Notes under the pieces: generated by a model
What the model was told of the DNA's origin: nothing
Databases searched by the model: none
The model's input: the letters and a program-made list of their open reading frames with translations, nothing else
Assembly: GCA_016706425.1 (NCBI GenBank)
Contig: JADJJR010000001.1
Coordinates: 2,170,001-2,234,000 of the forward strand
Origin: Elusimicrobiota bacterium
Lineage (GTDB): Bacteria > Elusimicrobiota > Elusimicrobia > FEN-1173
DNA: 64,000 bases
Reading direction: 5' to 3'
Part shown: one piece after another, positions 44,208-53,407 of the stretch
How the letters are laid out: each line of letters opens with the position of its first letter
How positions within the stretch are numbered: position 1 is the stretch's first letter
Made by a program: the position numbers and the translations under genes

Positions 44208-47200
44208 ATGACCCAAACCAAGGCGCCAACCCTTGAACTCGCCCCGGGCCCTCTGCCCGGCGGGGCGGAGGCCGCCTGGGCGTTGGAACACCTGTTGTCC
44301 GCCCCCGGCGGCCCGGTGCTGTTCGTGACGCCCACCGAAGAGTCCGCGGGGCTTCTGGCCGACGATCTCGCGGCGTTGGGCCGCGAGCGGACCCCCGACG
44401 CCCCGACGGCCGTTCTTTTTTCGGAAGACGATGAGGAACGGCTGGCCGCCCTCTCCGACTGGACCGCGGGGCGGTCGCGGGCGCTGGTGGCCCCGCGCGA
44501 CGCGTTGGACGGGCGCTGTCCCCCGCCGGCGGCTTTCGCGGCCGCCCACCGCGTCCTGCGGCGCGGCGACCGCCTGGATCGCGACGCTTTTTTTGCCCAC
44601 GCCCTCACGCACGGTTACGAACGGGTGGACACGGTGGAACGCCCGGGGGAAGTGGCCGTCCGGGGCGAAGTGCTGGACCTCTGGGCCCCGGGGGCCGAGG
44701 GCCCCGTTCGGGCCCTGTGGCCCTTCGACCAAATCGAATCCCTGCGAAAAATCGACCTGACGACCCAACGTTCCACCGACCTGTTGGACGAAGTCCGCGT
44801 CGGGCCCGCGCGGCTGGCCGACGGCGACGCCGGGCTCCTCGATTACTTGGGACCCGCGGGCCTGCTCTTCGAGTCTCGCCCCGCGGCCGACCGGCCCCTC
44901 GCCTGGGCGGGCCGGCGCGTGGTCCACGACCCGCTGGCCCCCTCCGGGGCGGACCGCTTCGCGCCCGCCCCGCCGGTCGCGGGGCGAATGGACTTCTTGG
45001 CCAAAGAAATCCGCGGCTGGCTGAACGACGGCTGGACCGTCCGGGTGTTCTGCCACAACGCGGGCGAACAAGAGCGGCTTGAAGAGCTCCTTCTCCTGGA
45101 AAACCGCGGCCTCGCCGCCGATTTCGAAAGCCGCCGCATCGATCTGCCGCTGGGCCCTTTGACGCGGGGGTTCCTCGACCAAAGGGAAAAAAGGGCGGTT
45201 CTGGCCCACGGGGAAATCTTCGGCCGGGCCCGGCGACGCCTGCGCCTGCCCAAATTTGTGGGGGGCGCGGCCCTCCAGGGCGTGGCCGAACTGCGGAAGG
45301 GCGACTACGTCGTGCACGAGCGCTTCGGCATCGGCCGCTACGTGACCCTCGAACACAAAAACGCCGGCGGCACCGAAAGCGATTACCTCCGGCTCGAATA
45401 CAAAGGCGGCGACCGGGTGTTCGTCCCTCTGTTCGAATTCCGCCAGGTGCGCAAGTTCATCGGCACCGAGGGCAAGCGGCCGGTGTTGTCCTCCCTCGAC
45501 ACCTCCGCCTGGGACCGTTCCAAAGCCCAGGTCGAGGCCGCCGTCGCCGAGATGGCTCGGGAGCTCCTGGCCCGCGCCGCCGCGCGGCAACGGGCCCCCG
45601 GTTTCGCCTTCCCCCCCGACACCCATTTGGAGCAGGAGTTCGGGGCGTCGTTCCTGTACGACCTCACCCCCGACCAGGCCCGCGCCATCGAGGAAACCAA
45701 GCGCGACATGATGCGCCCCTTGCCCATGGACCGGCTCGTCTGCGGCGACGTCGGCTACGGGAAAACCGAAGTGGCCCTGCGCGCGGCGTTCAAGGCCGTC
45801 TGCGCGGGCAAGCAGGTGGCCGTCCTGGTGCCGACCACGATTTTGGCCGAACAACACGGGCGCAACTTCCGCGACCGGTTCGCCGACTACCCGGTGAGCG
45901 TGGCCGTGCTGTCGCGCTTTTCCAAGCCGGCGGAACAAAAGCGGATCGCCCTCGACATCCGCCGCGGGGTCGTGGACGTGGCCGTGGGCACGCACCGCCT
46001 GCTGTCGCCCGACGTCGCGTTCAAGGACCTCGGCCTCATCATCATCGACGAGGAACACCGCTTCGGGGTCAAACAAAAAGAGCGCATCAAAGCTTTTCGC
46101 GACACTGTTGACGTCCTGGCCCTGTCGGCCACGCCCATCCCCCGGACCCTGGGATCGGCCCTGGGCGGCCTCAAGGGCCTGTCGGTGATCGAATCGCCGC
46201 CGGAGGGACGCCTGCCCATCGCCACGCACGTCGGGCCCTTCGACCCCAAAATCGTGGCGGCCGCCGTGGAACAGGAGTTGCGCCGGGGCGGGCAGGTGTT
46301 TTATGTGCACAACCGCGTGGGGTCCATCGAAAAACGGCGTCAATGGCTGACGGACGCCCTGCGGGATCACGGCCTCACGGCCCGAATCGCCCTGGCCCAC
46401 GGGCAAATGAGCGGCCCGGCCATGGAGAAGGTGATGTGGGACTTCCTGCACCGCCAATTCGACATTTTGATCGCGACCAGCATCATCGAATCGGGCCTCG
46501 ACATCCCGACGGTGAACACCCTGATCGTGGAGGAGGCGGAGGATTTCGGCCTCGCCCAGCTGTACCAATTGCGGGGCCGCGTGGGGCGGGAACGGCAAAA
46601 GGCCTACTGCTTCCTGTTCCATTCCCCCGACGCGGCGTTGAGCGAGGAGGCCCAAAAACGCCTCGCCGCTTTGAAGGAATTCGCCGCGCTCGGTGCGGGG
46701 TTTAAATTGGCCATGCGTGATTTGGAAATCCGCGGGGCGGGCAACCTGCTCGGCCCCCAACAGCACGGATTCGTCAACGCCGTGGGGTTGGACCTTTACG
46801 GCCAGTTGCTGTCCGAGGAAATCGAAAAACAAAAATCCGGCGGGGCCGCGGCCCCGCCGCCGGTCAACGACCCCGCCCTGGACCTCCCGATCTCGGCTTA
46901 TCTGCCGCCGGGGTTCATGCCCTCCGAGGCGGACCGGGTGCTTTTCTACAAGCGTTTATTGGACGCCGCCCCCGGGGACATCGACGCCCTGGCCGCCGAA
47001 CTGGAGGACCGTTGCGGCCGACCGCCGGAACCGGCGCGGCGGCTCTTCGACGTGGCGCGCCTGCGCCACGCGGCGCGCGCCAAAAACGTGACCCACATTC
47101 TTTTGGAAAGCGGGGCCTTGGAATTCCGTTTCGCGCCCGGGGCGCGGCTGCCCCCGGAATGGATCCCGCGGCTCATCGAGGCCCACGGCGAACGGTTTCG

Positions 47201-47330
47201 GTTTCTTCCGCCCGCGGACGGCCTCGGCGCGGGACTGCGATTCGAGGAACCGTTGCCGGCGGACTTGCCGGTCTGGTCCCGGGAATTCCTCGACGCGCTC
47301 CCCCTGGACACACCGCCGCAAAAAGGATAA
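44208..47330 (+). CDS. mfd: Transcription-repair coupling factor
   Basis: 1040 residues, somewhat shorter than E. coli Mfd (1148). N-terminal UvrB-homology region (1 to about 350), RNA-polymerase-interacting domain near 364 (VVHERFGIGRYVTLEH, FVPLFEFRQVRKF), RecG-like motor with Walker A GDVGYGKT at 513-520, DEEH at 614-617, LSATPIPRTLG, SIIESGLDIP and QLRGRVGRE, then the C-terminal regulatory domain (AYLPPGFMPSEADRVLFYKRL). It displaces stalled polymerase and recruits UvrA. ATG chosen with GAGGGG upstream, 79 nt after the methyltransferase stop. Confidence 0.95.
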   Translation: MTQTKAPTLELAPGPLPGGAEAAWALEHLLSAPGGPVLFVTPTEESAGLLADDLAALGRERTPDAPTAVLFSEDDEERLAALSDWTAGRSRALVAPRDALDGRCPPPAAFAAAHRVLRRGDRLDRDAFFAHALTHGYERVDTVERPGEVAVRGEVLDLWAPGAEGPVRALWPFDQIESLRKIDLTTQRSTDLLDEVRVGPARLADGDAGLLDYLGPAGLLFESRPAADRPLAWAGRRVVHDPLAPSGADRFAPAPPVAGRMDFLAKEIRGWLNDGWTVRVFCHNAGEQERLEELLLLENRGLAADFESRRIDLPLGPLTRGFLDQREKRAVLAHGEIFGRARRRLRLPKFVGGAALQGVAELRKGDYVVHERFGIGRYVTLEHKNAGGTESDYLRLEYKGGDRVFVPLFEFRQVRKFIGTEGKRPVLSSLDTSAWDRSKAQVEAAVAEMARELLARAAARQRAPGFAFPPDTHLEQEFGASFLYDLTPDQARAIEETKRDMMRPLPMDRLVCGDVGYGKTEVALRAAFKAVCAGKQVAVLVPTTILAEQHGRNFRDRFADYPVSVAVLSRFSKPAEQKRIALDIRRGVVDVAVGTHRLLSPDVAFKDLGLIIIDEEHRFGVKQKERIKAFRDTVDVLALSATPIPRTLGSALGGLKGLSVIESPPEGRLPIATHVGPFDPKIVAAAVEQELRRGGQVFYVHNRVGSIEKRRQWLTDALRDHGLTARIALAHGQMSGPAMEKVMWDFLHRQFDILIATSIIESGLDIPTVNTLIVEEAEDFGLAQLYQLRGRVGRERQKAYCFLFHSPDAALSEEAQKRLAALKEFAALGAGFKLAMRDLEIRGAGNLLGPQQHGFVNAVGLDLYGQLLSEEIEKQKSGGAAAPPPVNDPALDLPISAYLPPGFMPSEADRVLFYKRLLDAAPGDIDALAAELEDRCGRPPEPARRLFDVARLRHAARAKNVTHILLESGALEFRFAPGARLPPEWIPRLIEAHGERFRFLPPADGLGAGLRFEEPLPADLPVWSREFLDALPLDTPPQKG

Positions 47331-47339
47331 CGTCCGCCC

Positions 47340-48224
47340 ATGTTAAAATTTCCCCTTTTCCTCGCGGCCCTGGCCGGAACGCTCTTGGCCGCCTGCGGGC
47401 GCTCCGACCCCGCCCTGGCCCGGGTCGGGCCCGACGCCATCCGCTCTTCGGCTTTCATCAAGGAAGTGCAAGGGGTCCCTTTCACCAGCCAAAAATACCT
47501 GACCTCGGCGGCCGGCCGGAAGGAATTGCTGGAACTTCTCGTCCGCCGCAAACTCATGTTGGTGGAAGCGGCCAAAGCCCCCATCGACGGCGGCCTGGCG
47601 CAACGCCTCAAAGAACTCAAAGCGCTTCGGGCGGAGGGCCAACGGGCCCTCGACAAAAAATATTTTGAGAACCGCGAACGCCTCATCACGGCGGATTTTA
47701 TGGAAAAGCTCAGCCGCCCCGGGGGGCCGTTGCACGTGACGGACGAGGGGATCCTCGCGTTCTGGAAAACCGAGAGCGAAGTCCGGGCGAGCCACATTCT
47801 GCTGGCGGACCGAGCGAAGGCCGACGACATCCACGCGCGGCTGTTAAACAAAAAAGAGGATTTCACGGCCCTCGCCAAGGCCCATTCGGAAGACCCCGGC
47901 ACCGCGGTCCGGGGGGGCGACACCGGCTATTTGTTGCGCGGCTCCCTTGTGGGGGAATTCGAGGACGCCTTGTCCGGGTTGAAAACAGGGGCGGTGTCCG
48001 ACGTGGTCACGTCCCCCTACGGGTTTCACATCATCCGCCGGACCGGCGAACGGCGCCTGTCCGAGCAACCCCTGGACGACGCGCTCAAGACGCGGATCCG
48101 TCAGGCCCTTCAAAGCCAGCGCCTCTCGGCCTGGTTTGCCGACGCCCGCCGACGCGTTCCCGTCCGGACCAACGACGCCGCGTTGGCCGATCTTTCGATC
48201 CCGACCAAAACCCCCGAACAATAG
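47340..48224 (+). CDS. Parvulin-type peptidyl-prolyl isomerase lipoprotein
   Basis: 294 residues. A lipoprotein signal with lipobox LLAAC (Cys 19) anchors it to a membrane. The parvulin domain covers about 145-245: VRASHILLA, HSEDPGTAVRGGDTGYLLRGSL, and GAVSDVVTSPYGFHIIRR. The N-terminal helical part resembles SurA/PrsA chaperone lobes. It begins 9 nt after mfd and probably shares its transcript. Likely helps fold envelope proteins. Confidence 0.85.
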   Translation: MLKFPLFLAALAGTLLAACGRSDPALARVGPDAIRSSAFIKEVQGVPFTSQKYLTSAAGRKELLELLVRRKLMLVEAAKAPIDGGLAQRLKELKALRAEGQRALDKKYFENRERLITADFMEKLSRPGGPLHVTDEGILAFWKTESEVRASHILLADRAKADDIHARLLNKKEDFTALAKAHSEDPGTAVRGGDTGYLLRGSLVGEFEDALSGLKTGAVSDVVTSPYGFHIIRRTGERRLSEQPLDDALKTRIRQALQSQRLSAWFADARRRVPVRTNDAALADLSIPTKTPEQ

Positions 48225-48278
48225 GGTCCTTTTCGGCTTCGGCGGCCGTCCGGGGAAAGAGGGACCCAACCAATTTGG

Positions 48279-48284
48279 TATAGT
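48279..48284 (+). promoter_or_regulatory. Extended -10 before the second foldase gene
   Basis: TGGTATAGT contains TATAGT at 48279-48284 with an upstream TG. It lies 30 nt before a TTG start that has GAGGAGG in front of it, in the 90-bp gap between two foldase genes. No good -35. Confidence 0.4.
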
Positions 48285-48314
48285 TTTCTGGCCATTTCAC
48301 GAGGAGGATTCGCC

Positions 48315-49547
48315 TTGAAACGAAACGCCTTGTCTCTCATTCTCTTGTCCGCCGCCGCGACCGGGGTTGTCGCCGCGACCCTCACCAACCGCCCCATCGC
48401 CATCATCAACGGAGAAACCATCCTCCTGTCCGATTTCCAGAAAAACTGGACCGCCTTCCAGGAACAACAAAAAGAACGGCAACCCGAGGAAAAAATGGAC
48501 GCGGCCGGCAAAGCCAAAATCCAACGGGAACTTTTCGAACAAATGATCGACGACAAGGTTCTCCTGTCCGAGGCCAAGAAACGGAAGGTCAAAGTGCCCC
48601 AGCGCGAATTCGAAACGGGGCTTCTCCAGTTCAAAGCCCAGTTTTTGTCTCCGGCGGCCCAGAAAGAACTTCAGGCGATCCTCCGCCGCCAGGCCGGAGC
48701 GCAGGACCCGGAACACGCCACCCCCCCGGATCTGACCTTGGCGTGGAAAGAGCTGGAAAAAGCCAACCCGTCGGCCGTGAAAGAGGCGCTCGCCCTTTTC
48801 AAAAAGGAGTTGGTTAAAGAGGGCCTGGACGAGAAAAAATTTCAGGACAAAATCCGGGACCGCCTGAGCGTGATCCAGTTGTCCCGGGAAGAGGTCCAAC
48901 GCCGGACCGAACCACCGACGGAAACCGATGTGAAGTCCCTTTTCGAGCGTCTGACCAACAAAATGAAAGGCAAGACCTTGGCCGGCCTGGCCGAGGAAGA
49001 CGCCAAGGACTTGGACGCCATGGCCAAGTTCTTCAACATGCGCAACGCCGAGCGGGTCCGCGCGCGGCACATTTTGGTCGGCCCTCTGGACGTCGCCGGC
49101 CGCCCGGATGGCTGGGAAGCGTTGCCCGCCGATAAAAAAGCCGCCTTCCGCAAGACATTGAGCGATCTGCGCAAGAAAATTCAAGCCGGCGCGGAGTTCG
49201 GGGATTTGGCCAAAGAGCATTCCATCGACAAGGCCACCGGCGCCCGGGGCGGCGATTTGGGCTTTTTCGCCCGCGGCCAAATGGTTCCCCCCTTCGAAAA
49301 GGCGGCCTTCGCCCTGCCGGTGGGCGGGCTCTCCGACCTCGTGGAAACCCGTTTCGGCCTGCACCTGATCCAGGTGGTGGAAAAGAAAGCCGCCACAAAG
49401 CTCGCCTTCGAGGACGCCGAGGACGACCTGCGGGACTACCTGTTTCAGGCGGCCCAGCAAAAATCCTTCGAGGCGTTGACCGACGAGCTGCGCAAAACCG
49501 CCGACGTCAAAGTTTTGGTCAAACCCGAGGAATTGTCCGACCTCTGA
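48315..49547 (+). CDS. SurA-like periplasmic peptidyl-prolyl isomerase
   Basis: 410 residues from a TTG with GAGGAGG 7 nt upstream. N-terminal export signal (about 1-21), then IAIINGETILLSDF, the usual SurA N-terminal strand. Parvulin domain at about 240-355: RARHILVG, EHSIDKATGARGGDLGFFARGQM, and GLSDLVETRFGLHLIQV. One parvulin domain only, against two in E. coli SurA. It is directly upstream of pdxA, the same neighbour as surA in proteobacteria, which supports an outer-membrane foldase role. Confidence 0.85.
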   Translation: MKRNALSLILLSAAATGVVAATLTNRPIAIINGETILLSDFQKNWTAFQEQQKERQPEEKMDAAGKAKIQRELFEQMIDDKVLLSEAKKRKVKVPQREFETGLLQFKAQFLSPAAQKELQAILRRQAGAQDPEHATPPDLTLAWKELEKANPSAVKEALALFKKELVKEGLDEKKFQDKIRDRLSVIQLSREEVQRRTEPPTETDVKSLFERLTNKMKGKTLAGLAEEDAKDLDAMAKFFNMRNAERVRARHILVGPLDVAGRPDGWEALPADKKAAFRKTLSDLRKKIQAGAEFGDLAKEHSIDKATGARGGDLGFFARGQMVPPFEKAAFALPVGGLSDLVETRFGLHLIQVVEKKAATKLAFEDAEDDLRDYLFQAAQQKSFEALTDELRKTADVKVLVKPEELSDL

Positions 49548-49554
49548 CCGATTG

Positions 49555-50571
49555 ATGAACCGTCCGCTCCTCGCCTTCACGCTCGGGGACCCCGCGGGTT
49601 GCGGGCCGTGGGTGTCGGTGCGGGCGGCTCTCGACCCCGACGTTCGGCGGGCGGCGCGGCCTCTTTTGATCGGAGACGCCTGGGTGGTCCACCGCCACGT
49701 GCGGTTCCCCCGCGTGAGCGTCAAACCCCTGATGGAACTGTCCGATTACGTGGACCGTCCCGGCGTGGTCAATGTGCTGCATGTTCCCCATCCGGAGATC
49801 ACCGCTCTGGTCCTGGGCGCGCCCCAGCGCATCGGGGGCGAATCCGCCGCCTTGTCGATCCGCACGGCCGTCGGGTTGGCCTTGAGCGGACGGGTGGCCG
49901 GGGTCGTGACCGGGCCGGTGTCGAAGGAATCTTTGAACGCCGCCGGGCTCCCTTTCCCGGGACACACCGAAATGTTGCGCGCCCTGGCGGGTTCGGGCCC
50001 GGTGGAGATGGTGATGGGCGCCCCCGGCCCGCGCGGCCGGCGCCTTTTGACGGTTTTGATCACGCGGCACCTCCCCTTGGCGCGGGTGCCCGGGGCCTTG
50101 ACGGAAAAAGTCATCGTGGATTCGGTGCGGCGCGTCGACGGGTGGGCGCGGCGCGAAGCGGGGATCCGCGCGCCGCGCTGGGTCCTCGCGGGGCTCAACC
50201 CCCACGCGGGCGACAACGGCCTTATCGGCCGGGAGGAAATCCGCGTGATCCGGCCCGCCGCGGCGGCCTTGCGCCGGGCGGGGATTCGGGTGGAAGGTCC
50301 CTTGCCGGCGGACACGGCCTGGGCCCGCCACGCCGCCGGGGAATTCGATTTGGTGGGCAGCCTCTACCACGACCAGGGCATGATTCCGCTAAAAATGGCG
50401 GCCCCCCGGGCGGTGGTGAACATCACGGCCGGGCTGCCCTTTGTTCGCACCTCCCCGGGCCACGGCACCGCGTTTGATTTGTCAAAGGGCGCGCGGCCCT
50501 ACGCCGGGGCGGATCCCAGCGCCACAATTCAGGCCGCCCGCTGGGCCCTGGCCCTGAAAGGAATGAACTGA
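49555..50571 (+). CDS. pdxA: 4-hydroxythreonine-4-phosphate dehydrogenase
   Basis: 338 residues. TLGDPAGCGP, TGPVSKESLNAAGLPFPGHTEML, GLNPHAGDNGLIGREE, YHDQGMIPLK and RTSPGHGTAFD are all family signatures, including the metal and substrate histidines. It makes the pyridoxal phosphate precursor. An adjacent upstream TTG is possible, but the ATG at 49555 is simpler. Follows the SurA-like gene by 7 nt. Confidence 0.94.
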   Translation: MNRPLLAFTLGDPAGCGPWVSVRAALDPDVRRAARPLLIGDAWVVHRHVRFPRVSVKPLMELSDYVDRPGVVNVLHVPHPEITALVLGAPQRIGGESAALSIRTAVGLALSGRVAGVVTGPVSKESLNAAGLPFPGHTEMLRALAGSGPVEMVMGAPGPRGRRLLTVLITRHLPLARVPGALTEKVIVDSVRRVDGWARREAGIRAPRWVLAGLNPHAGDNGLIGREEIRVIRPAAAALRRAGIRVEGPLPADTAWARHAAGEFDLVGSLYHDQGMIPLKMAAPRAVVNITAGLPFVRTSPGHGTAFDLSKGARPYAGADPSATIQAARWALALKGMN

Positions 50572-50572
50572 C

Positions 50573-51607
50573 ATGAAACGGCTCGCGTTGCTTTGGGGGG
50601 TCACCCTTCTGGGCGTCTTCGCCGCCCGCGCGGAAGACCGCTCCCCGGTTTTTGTAACCATCCAAGCGGGCGCGGGAATGCCCCTCGGCTCCAAGGATTT
50701 CACCGACCTCCACAAACAGGCCGTGGCCGCCGGAGCGCGGGTGGGTTACCAAACCTCCTACCGATCGGCGATCGGCGGGCAGTTCTCCAATTACACCATC
50801 GCCTCCGACACCGAGCCCGCTCAGGGCGTCCGCCTGCAACCCATCACCGCATTTTTCGAGTGGGATTGGCCCTGGACGTGGTACTTCACCCCTTACGTGG
50901 TGGCCAACGTGGGCGTCAGCCGCAACCATTTGGATTACTTTGGACGACGCATCATTCAAACCGGGTGGACGGCGGGGGCCGGCGCGGGACTGCGCCTGCG
51001 GTTTTCGGAATTCGGCGATTTGGCGATTGAGGTGGGCGCCCGCCAATTCGCCAAAGCCACCCTCGACAATAAAAACCTGATGGTGGCGGACGCGGCCCTG
51101 CTCTTCCAGTTTTACCTCCCCGAAAGCTGGGTTCCCCGCAAAGCCCCCGAGGATTTGGGCCTGGAGGACCTTGAAATCCCCATCGTCCGGCAGGACGACC
51201 TCCCCGAATTGGACGAGTCCCTGGTGCTCCAAGGAAAAATCCACCGCCTGCAGCAGCAAATCAAGGACGGGGAGTTCGCCCCCATGTCCTTCGAAACGGG
51301 CGGCGTGATTTTCCTGACAACGGCTTTCAACGCCCTGGACCAACTCGGGGCCATCCTTCGGCTTCACCCCGACGTGCGGGTCAAGATTTTCGGCTACGCG
51401 GAAAAGAATTACAGCGGCGACGCGCGTCAGTCCCTGGCCTTCGCGCGGGCCGAGGTAGTGAAAACCTATTTATCCCAGAACTTCCGCTTGCTCGATTCGC
51501 GCCTCTTCACCGAGGGCGAGAAACCCCTGCCGCCCGCCGAACAGGGGGCCCCGGAGCCGGAACCCTCCTACCAACTCGAATTCGAGTGTCTTCCCGTTAA
51601 CGAATAA
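50573..51607 (+). CDS. Outer-membrane beta-barrel protein with OmpA-like C-terminal domain
   Basis: 344 residues. Signal peptide 1-20 (FAARA before E21). Residues about 25-180 alternate as strands with aromatic girdle residues (FFEWDWPWTWYFTPYVV, FGRRIIQTGWTAGAGAGLRL). The C-terminal part about 240-315 fits the OmpA peptidoglycan-binding fold: FETGGVIFLTTAFNALD, LRLHPDVRVKIFGYA and RQSLAFARAEVVKTYL. Likely links outer membrane and cell wall. It starts 1 nt after pdxA; the foldases upstream are plausible assembly partners. Confidence 0.8.
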   Translation: MKRLALLWGVTLLGVFAARAEDRSPVFVTIQAGAGMPLGSKDFTDLHKQAVAAGARVGYQTSYRSAIGGQFSNYTIASDTEPAQGVRLQPITAFFEWDWPWTWYFTPYVVANVGVSRNHLDYFGRRIIQTGWTAGAGAGLRLRFSEFGDLAIEVGARQFAKATLDNKNLMVADAALLFQFYLPESWVPRKAPEDLGLEDLEIPIVRQDDLPELDESLVLQGKIHRLQQQIKDGEFAPMSFETGGVIFLTTAFNALDQLGAILRLHPDVRVKIFGYAEKNYSGDARQSLAFARAEVVKTYLSQNFRLLDSRLFTEGEKPLPPAEQGAPEPEPSYQLEFECLPVNE

Positions 51608-51637
51608 AAAACCCGGGCGGGGAATTTCCCGCCCGGG
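51606..51637 (-). terminator. Rho-independent terminator of the secreted-protein gene
   Basis: A perfect 10-bp stem CCCGGGCGGG/CCCGCCCGGG (51612-51621 and 51628-51637) is followed, reading on the minus strand, by six T residues. It terminates the gene at 51696-52907 and may also stop the convergent OMP gene. Confidence 0.8.
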
Positions 51638-51695
51638 CCGATGCGAATCGTTGGCCCGAAATCCTCAGGGGATTTCGGGTGAGGTCTTCGCCCCG

Positions 51696-52907
51696 CTATC
51701 CCCGCGGAACGAAAAACGCCGGTTGTTGGGGGCCCAAATACACGTGAATGCCGTGCCGCGCCAGGACGAGCTCCCGTCCCGTGGTCGGGTCCGTTTGGGT
51801 GACGCTCGCGAAGGCGTTGTTCTCCACCCGCGTGAGCGACCGGGTGATTCCCCCCGCGGTGTTCTTGACCTCGCCGCGGGTCTCGTTCCCGAGCGTTTCC
51901 GTCGTGACGGTGGCGATGACCAAACCGGTCAAGCTGTAGCGCGTTGTTTTCGTTGTGGTGACAAACTCCGATTTGCCGTTCGGGCCGGTCCGCCGCGCGG
52001 TGGTGGCCACGCTTTTTTCGAGCAATTTGCCCGTGTCGGTGCGGACTTCCGTTGACGTTTCCATCCCCTTCGTGACCGACCGCGTCGTTTTCCCGTCAAA
52101 GCGGGTCACGGTTTCCACCGGGCCCAAAACACCCTGTTCGGTTCGCTGGCTCGTGAGCACCACCTTGCCGTCCTTGGTCAAGAGCGATGAACGCATGGTC
52201 ACGCCCGTGGCCGCTTCGGTCCCGCCGGGGTGGTGGACCGTCTGCGACAGGTGCATGCCGTTCGGGTAGGTGACGGTGATGGACACGTCCCGGGAGGCGA
52301 AGGGGTCGAGGAGCGCCTGGGCGGCGGGGCTCAAGGTTCGCCCGCCGGTGCCCGACAGGTCGGCCTCAACGCTGTTCCAGGTGATTTTCCGCCCGTCCGA
52401 CAAAGTGAGTCGGGTGCTGTGGCGAAGCACGTCGGGGGCGTCCCCGGCCGATGAACGGCGTTCGGCGTTGAACGTCACGCTGTTCCCCTCGTGGGTGCGA
52501 ACCGTTCCCACAATGGCGGGGCCCAGGGCACGAAAACTCACCAAAGTTCCAATCGCGCCGACGCCGTCTTCAATGGGGAAAGACGGGCGGGCATCAAGGT
52601 CTTTTTCAGGGGCGGTCAAGCGGGCGGTTTTGATGGTCTGTTGAAGTTCCGCCGCGGCCCGCGCTCCGGCAAAGGGAGGGAGCGCGTGCCCTTCCCCACC
52701 CCGGGATTGGTTCAATCGCCGGACGGCTGTTTGGGCCGTGGCCGCGTCCTGATGGGCGCGCTCGGAGGAAGTCCAGGATTGGGAGGCGGTTTCGGAAAAA
52801 TCAATTTCGGCCGCAATGAAGTGCGCGGGGCCGACCAGAAGAGCGCCCAAAAGCCCCCCCAGAATCCCCATTCGCATCTGTCCCTTGTGGCTCAATCCCG
52901 TTTTCAT
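51696..52907 (-). CDS. Hypothetical secreted Thr-rich protein
   Basis: 403 residues. The N-terminus (about 1-33) is a long export signal ending near FIAAE. Residues 190-390 are rich in Thr, Val and charged residues in an alternating pattern (ETVTRFDGKTTRSVTKG, FVTTTKTTRYSLTGLVIATV), suggesting repetitive beta structure resembling but not matching Rhs/YD repeats. No enzyme motif was seen. It is monocistronic, with its own terminator. Function unknown. Confidence 0.75.
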   Translation of the reverse strand: MKTGLSHKGQMRMGILGGLLGALLVGPAHFIAAEIDFSETASQSWTSSERAHQDAATAQTAVRRLNQSRGGEGHALPPFAGARAAAELQQTIKTARLTAPEKDLDARPSFPIEDGVGAIGTLVSFRALGPAIVGTVRTHEGNSVTFNAERRSSAGDAPDVLRHSTRLTLSDGRKITWNSVEADLSGTGGRTLSPAAQALLDPFASRDVSITVTYPNGMHLSQTVHHPGGTEAATGVTMRSSLLTKDGKVVLTSQRTEQGVLGPVETVTRFDGKTTRSVTKGMETSTEVRTDTGKLLEKSVATTARRTGPNGKSEFVTTTKTTRYSLTGLVIATVTTETLGNETRGEVKNTAGGITRSLTRVENNAFASVTQTDPTTGRELVLARHGIHVYLGPQQPAFFVPRG

Positions 52908-52995
52908 TGGATTCTACTCCCTATTTATTAAAGCTTCTCAATCGTAGTACATGCAACACATTGGCCCATCGATTTAAAAGTGTTCAAATACAAAC

Positions 52996-53033
52996 AAATT
53001 GGGCTGAACGGTAGAAACCGTTCAGCCCAATTT
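52996..53033 (-). terminator. Terminator of the tmRNA gene
   Basis: A perfect 17-bp stem (AAATTGGGCTGAACGGT with its inverse, AGAA loop) lies 26 nt past the tmRNA 3' end and is followed on the minus strand by GTTTGTATTT, a T-rich tail. The remaining 52908-53058 holds nothing else I recognise. Confidence 0.8.
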
Positions 53034-53058
53034 CGCCCTTGAAAAGGGTCAAATCAAA

Positions 53059-53403
53059 TGGAGGTGGGGGGAGTCGAACCCCCGTCCGGGCGTGTGTCGG
53101 CCCAGTGTCTACAGGCTTAGCCTAGGTTTGGTCTCGCGAGTGGGTTGTCCCTAGACAGAACCACCCTCCCGCCAGCTCCGTTATGGTCTCGCCGGTCCCG
53201 ACGAAGCGCGCGGGAGACGGCCAGCCGGCTAATGACGTCCATTCCCTCCAGCCGGCGTCAAGGGATGAACGTCACGGCTGTTTAGGCCGCGAGGGCCAAC
53301 TCAGTGTTGGCTTGTGTGTGTTTGCCCGTTTTTTAGCGAAGCGCGGACGACTTCGACCTGCCACCGAGGCCTCGAGCGCGCTCGTCGAGCCCAGTTCACC
53401 CCC
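53059..53403 (-). ncRNA. ssrA: tmRNA (ssrA)
   Basis: 345 nt. The ends pair as a tRNA acceptor, GGGGGUG with CACCUCC, including the G3-U70 wobble that marks alanine tmRNA. The T-arm reads GGGGGTTCGACTCCCCC. The internal frame ends at a TAA (53284-53282) and gives the tag GKHTQANTELALAA, with resume codon probably GGC at 53326. The discriminator A is at 53059 and CCA is not encoded, so it must be added enzymatically. It rescues stalled ribosomes with SmpB. Confidence 0.93.
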
Positions 53404-53407
53404 AACT

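Noticed and set aside
43947..46832. Minus-strand open frame of 961 codons
   Set aside because: Antisense of mfd and the rRNA methyltransferase, both clearly real from motifs.
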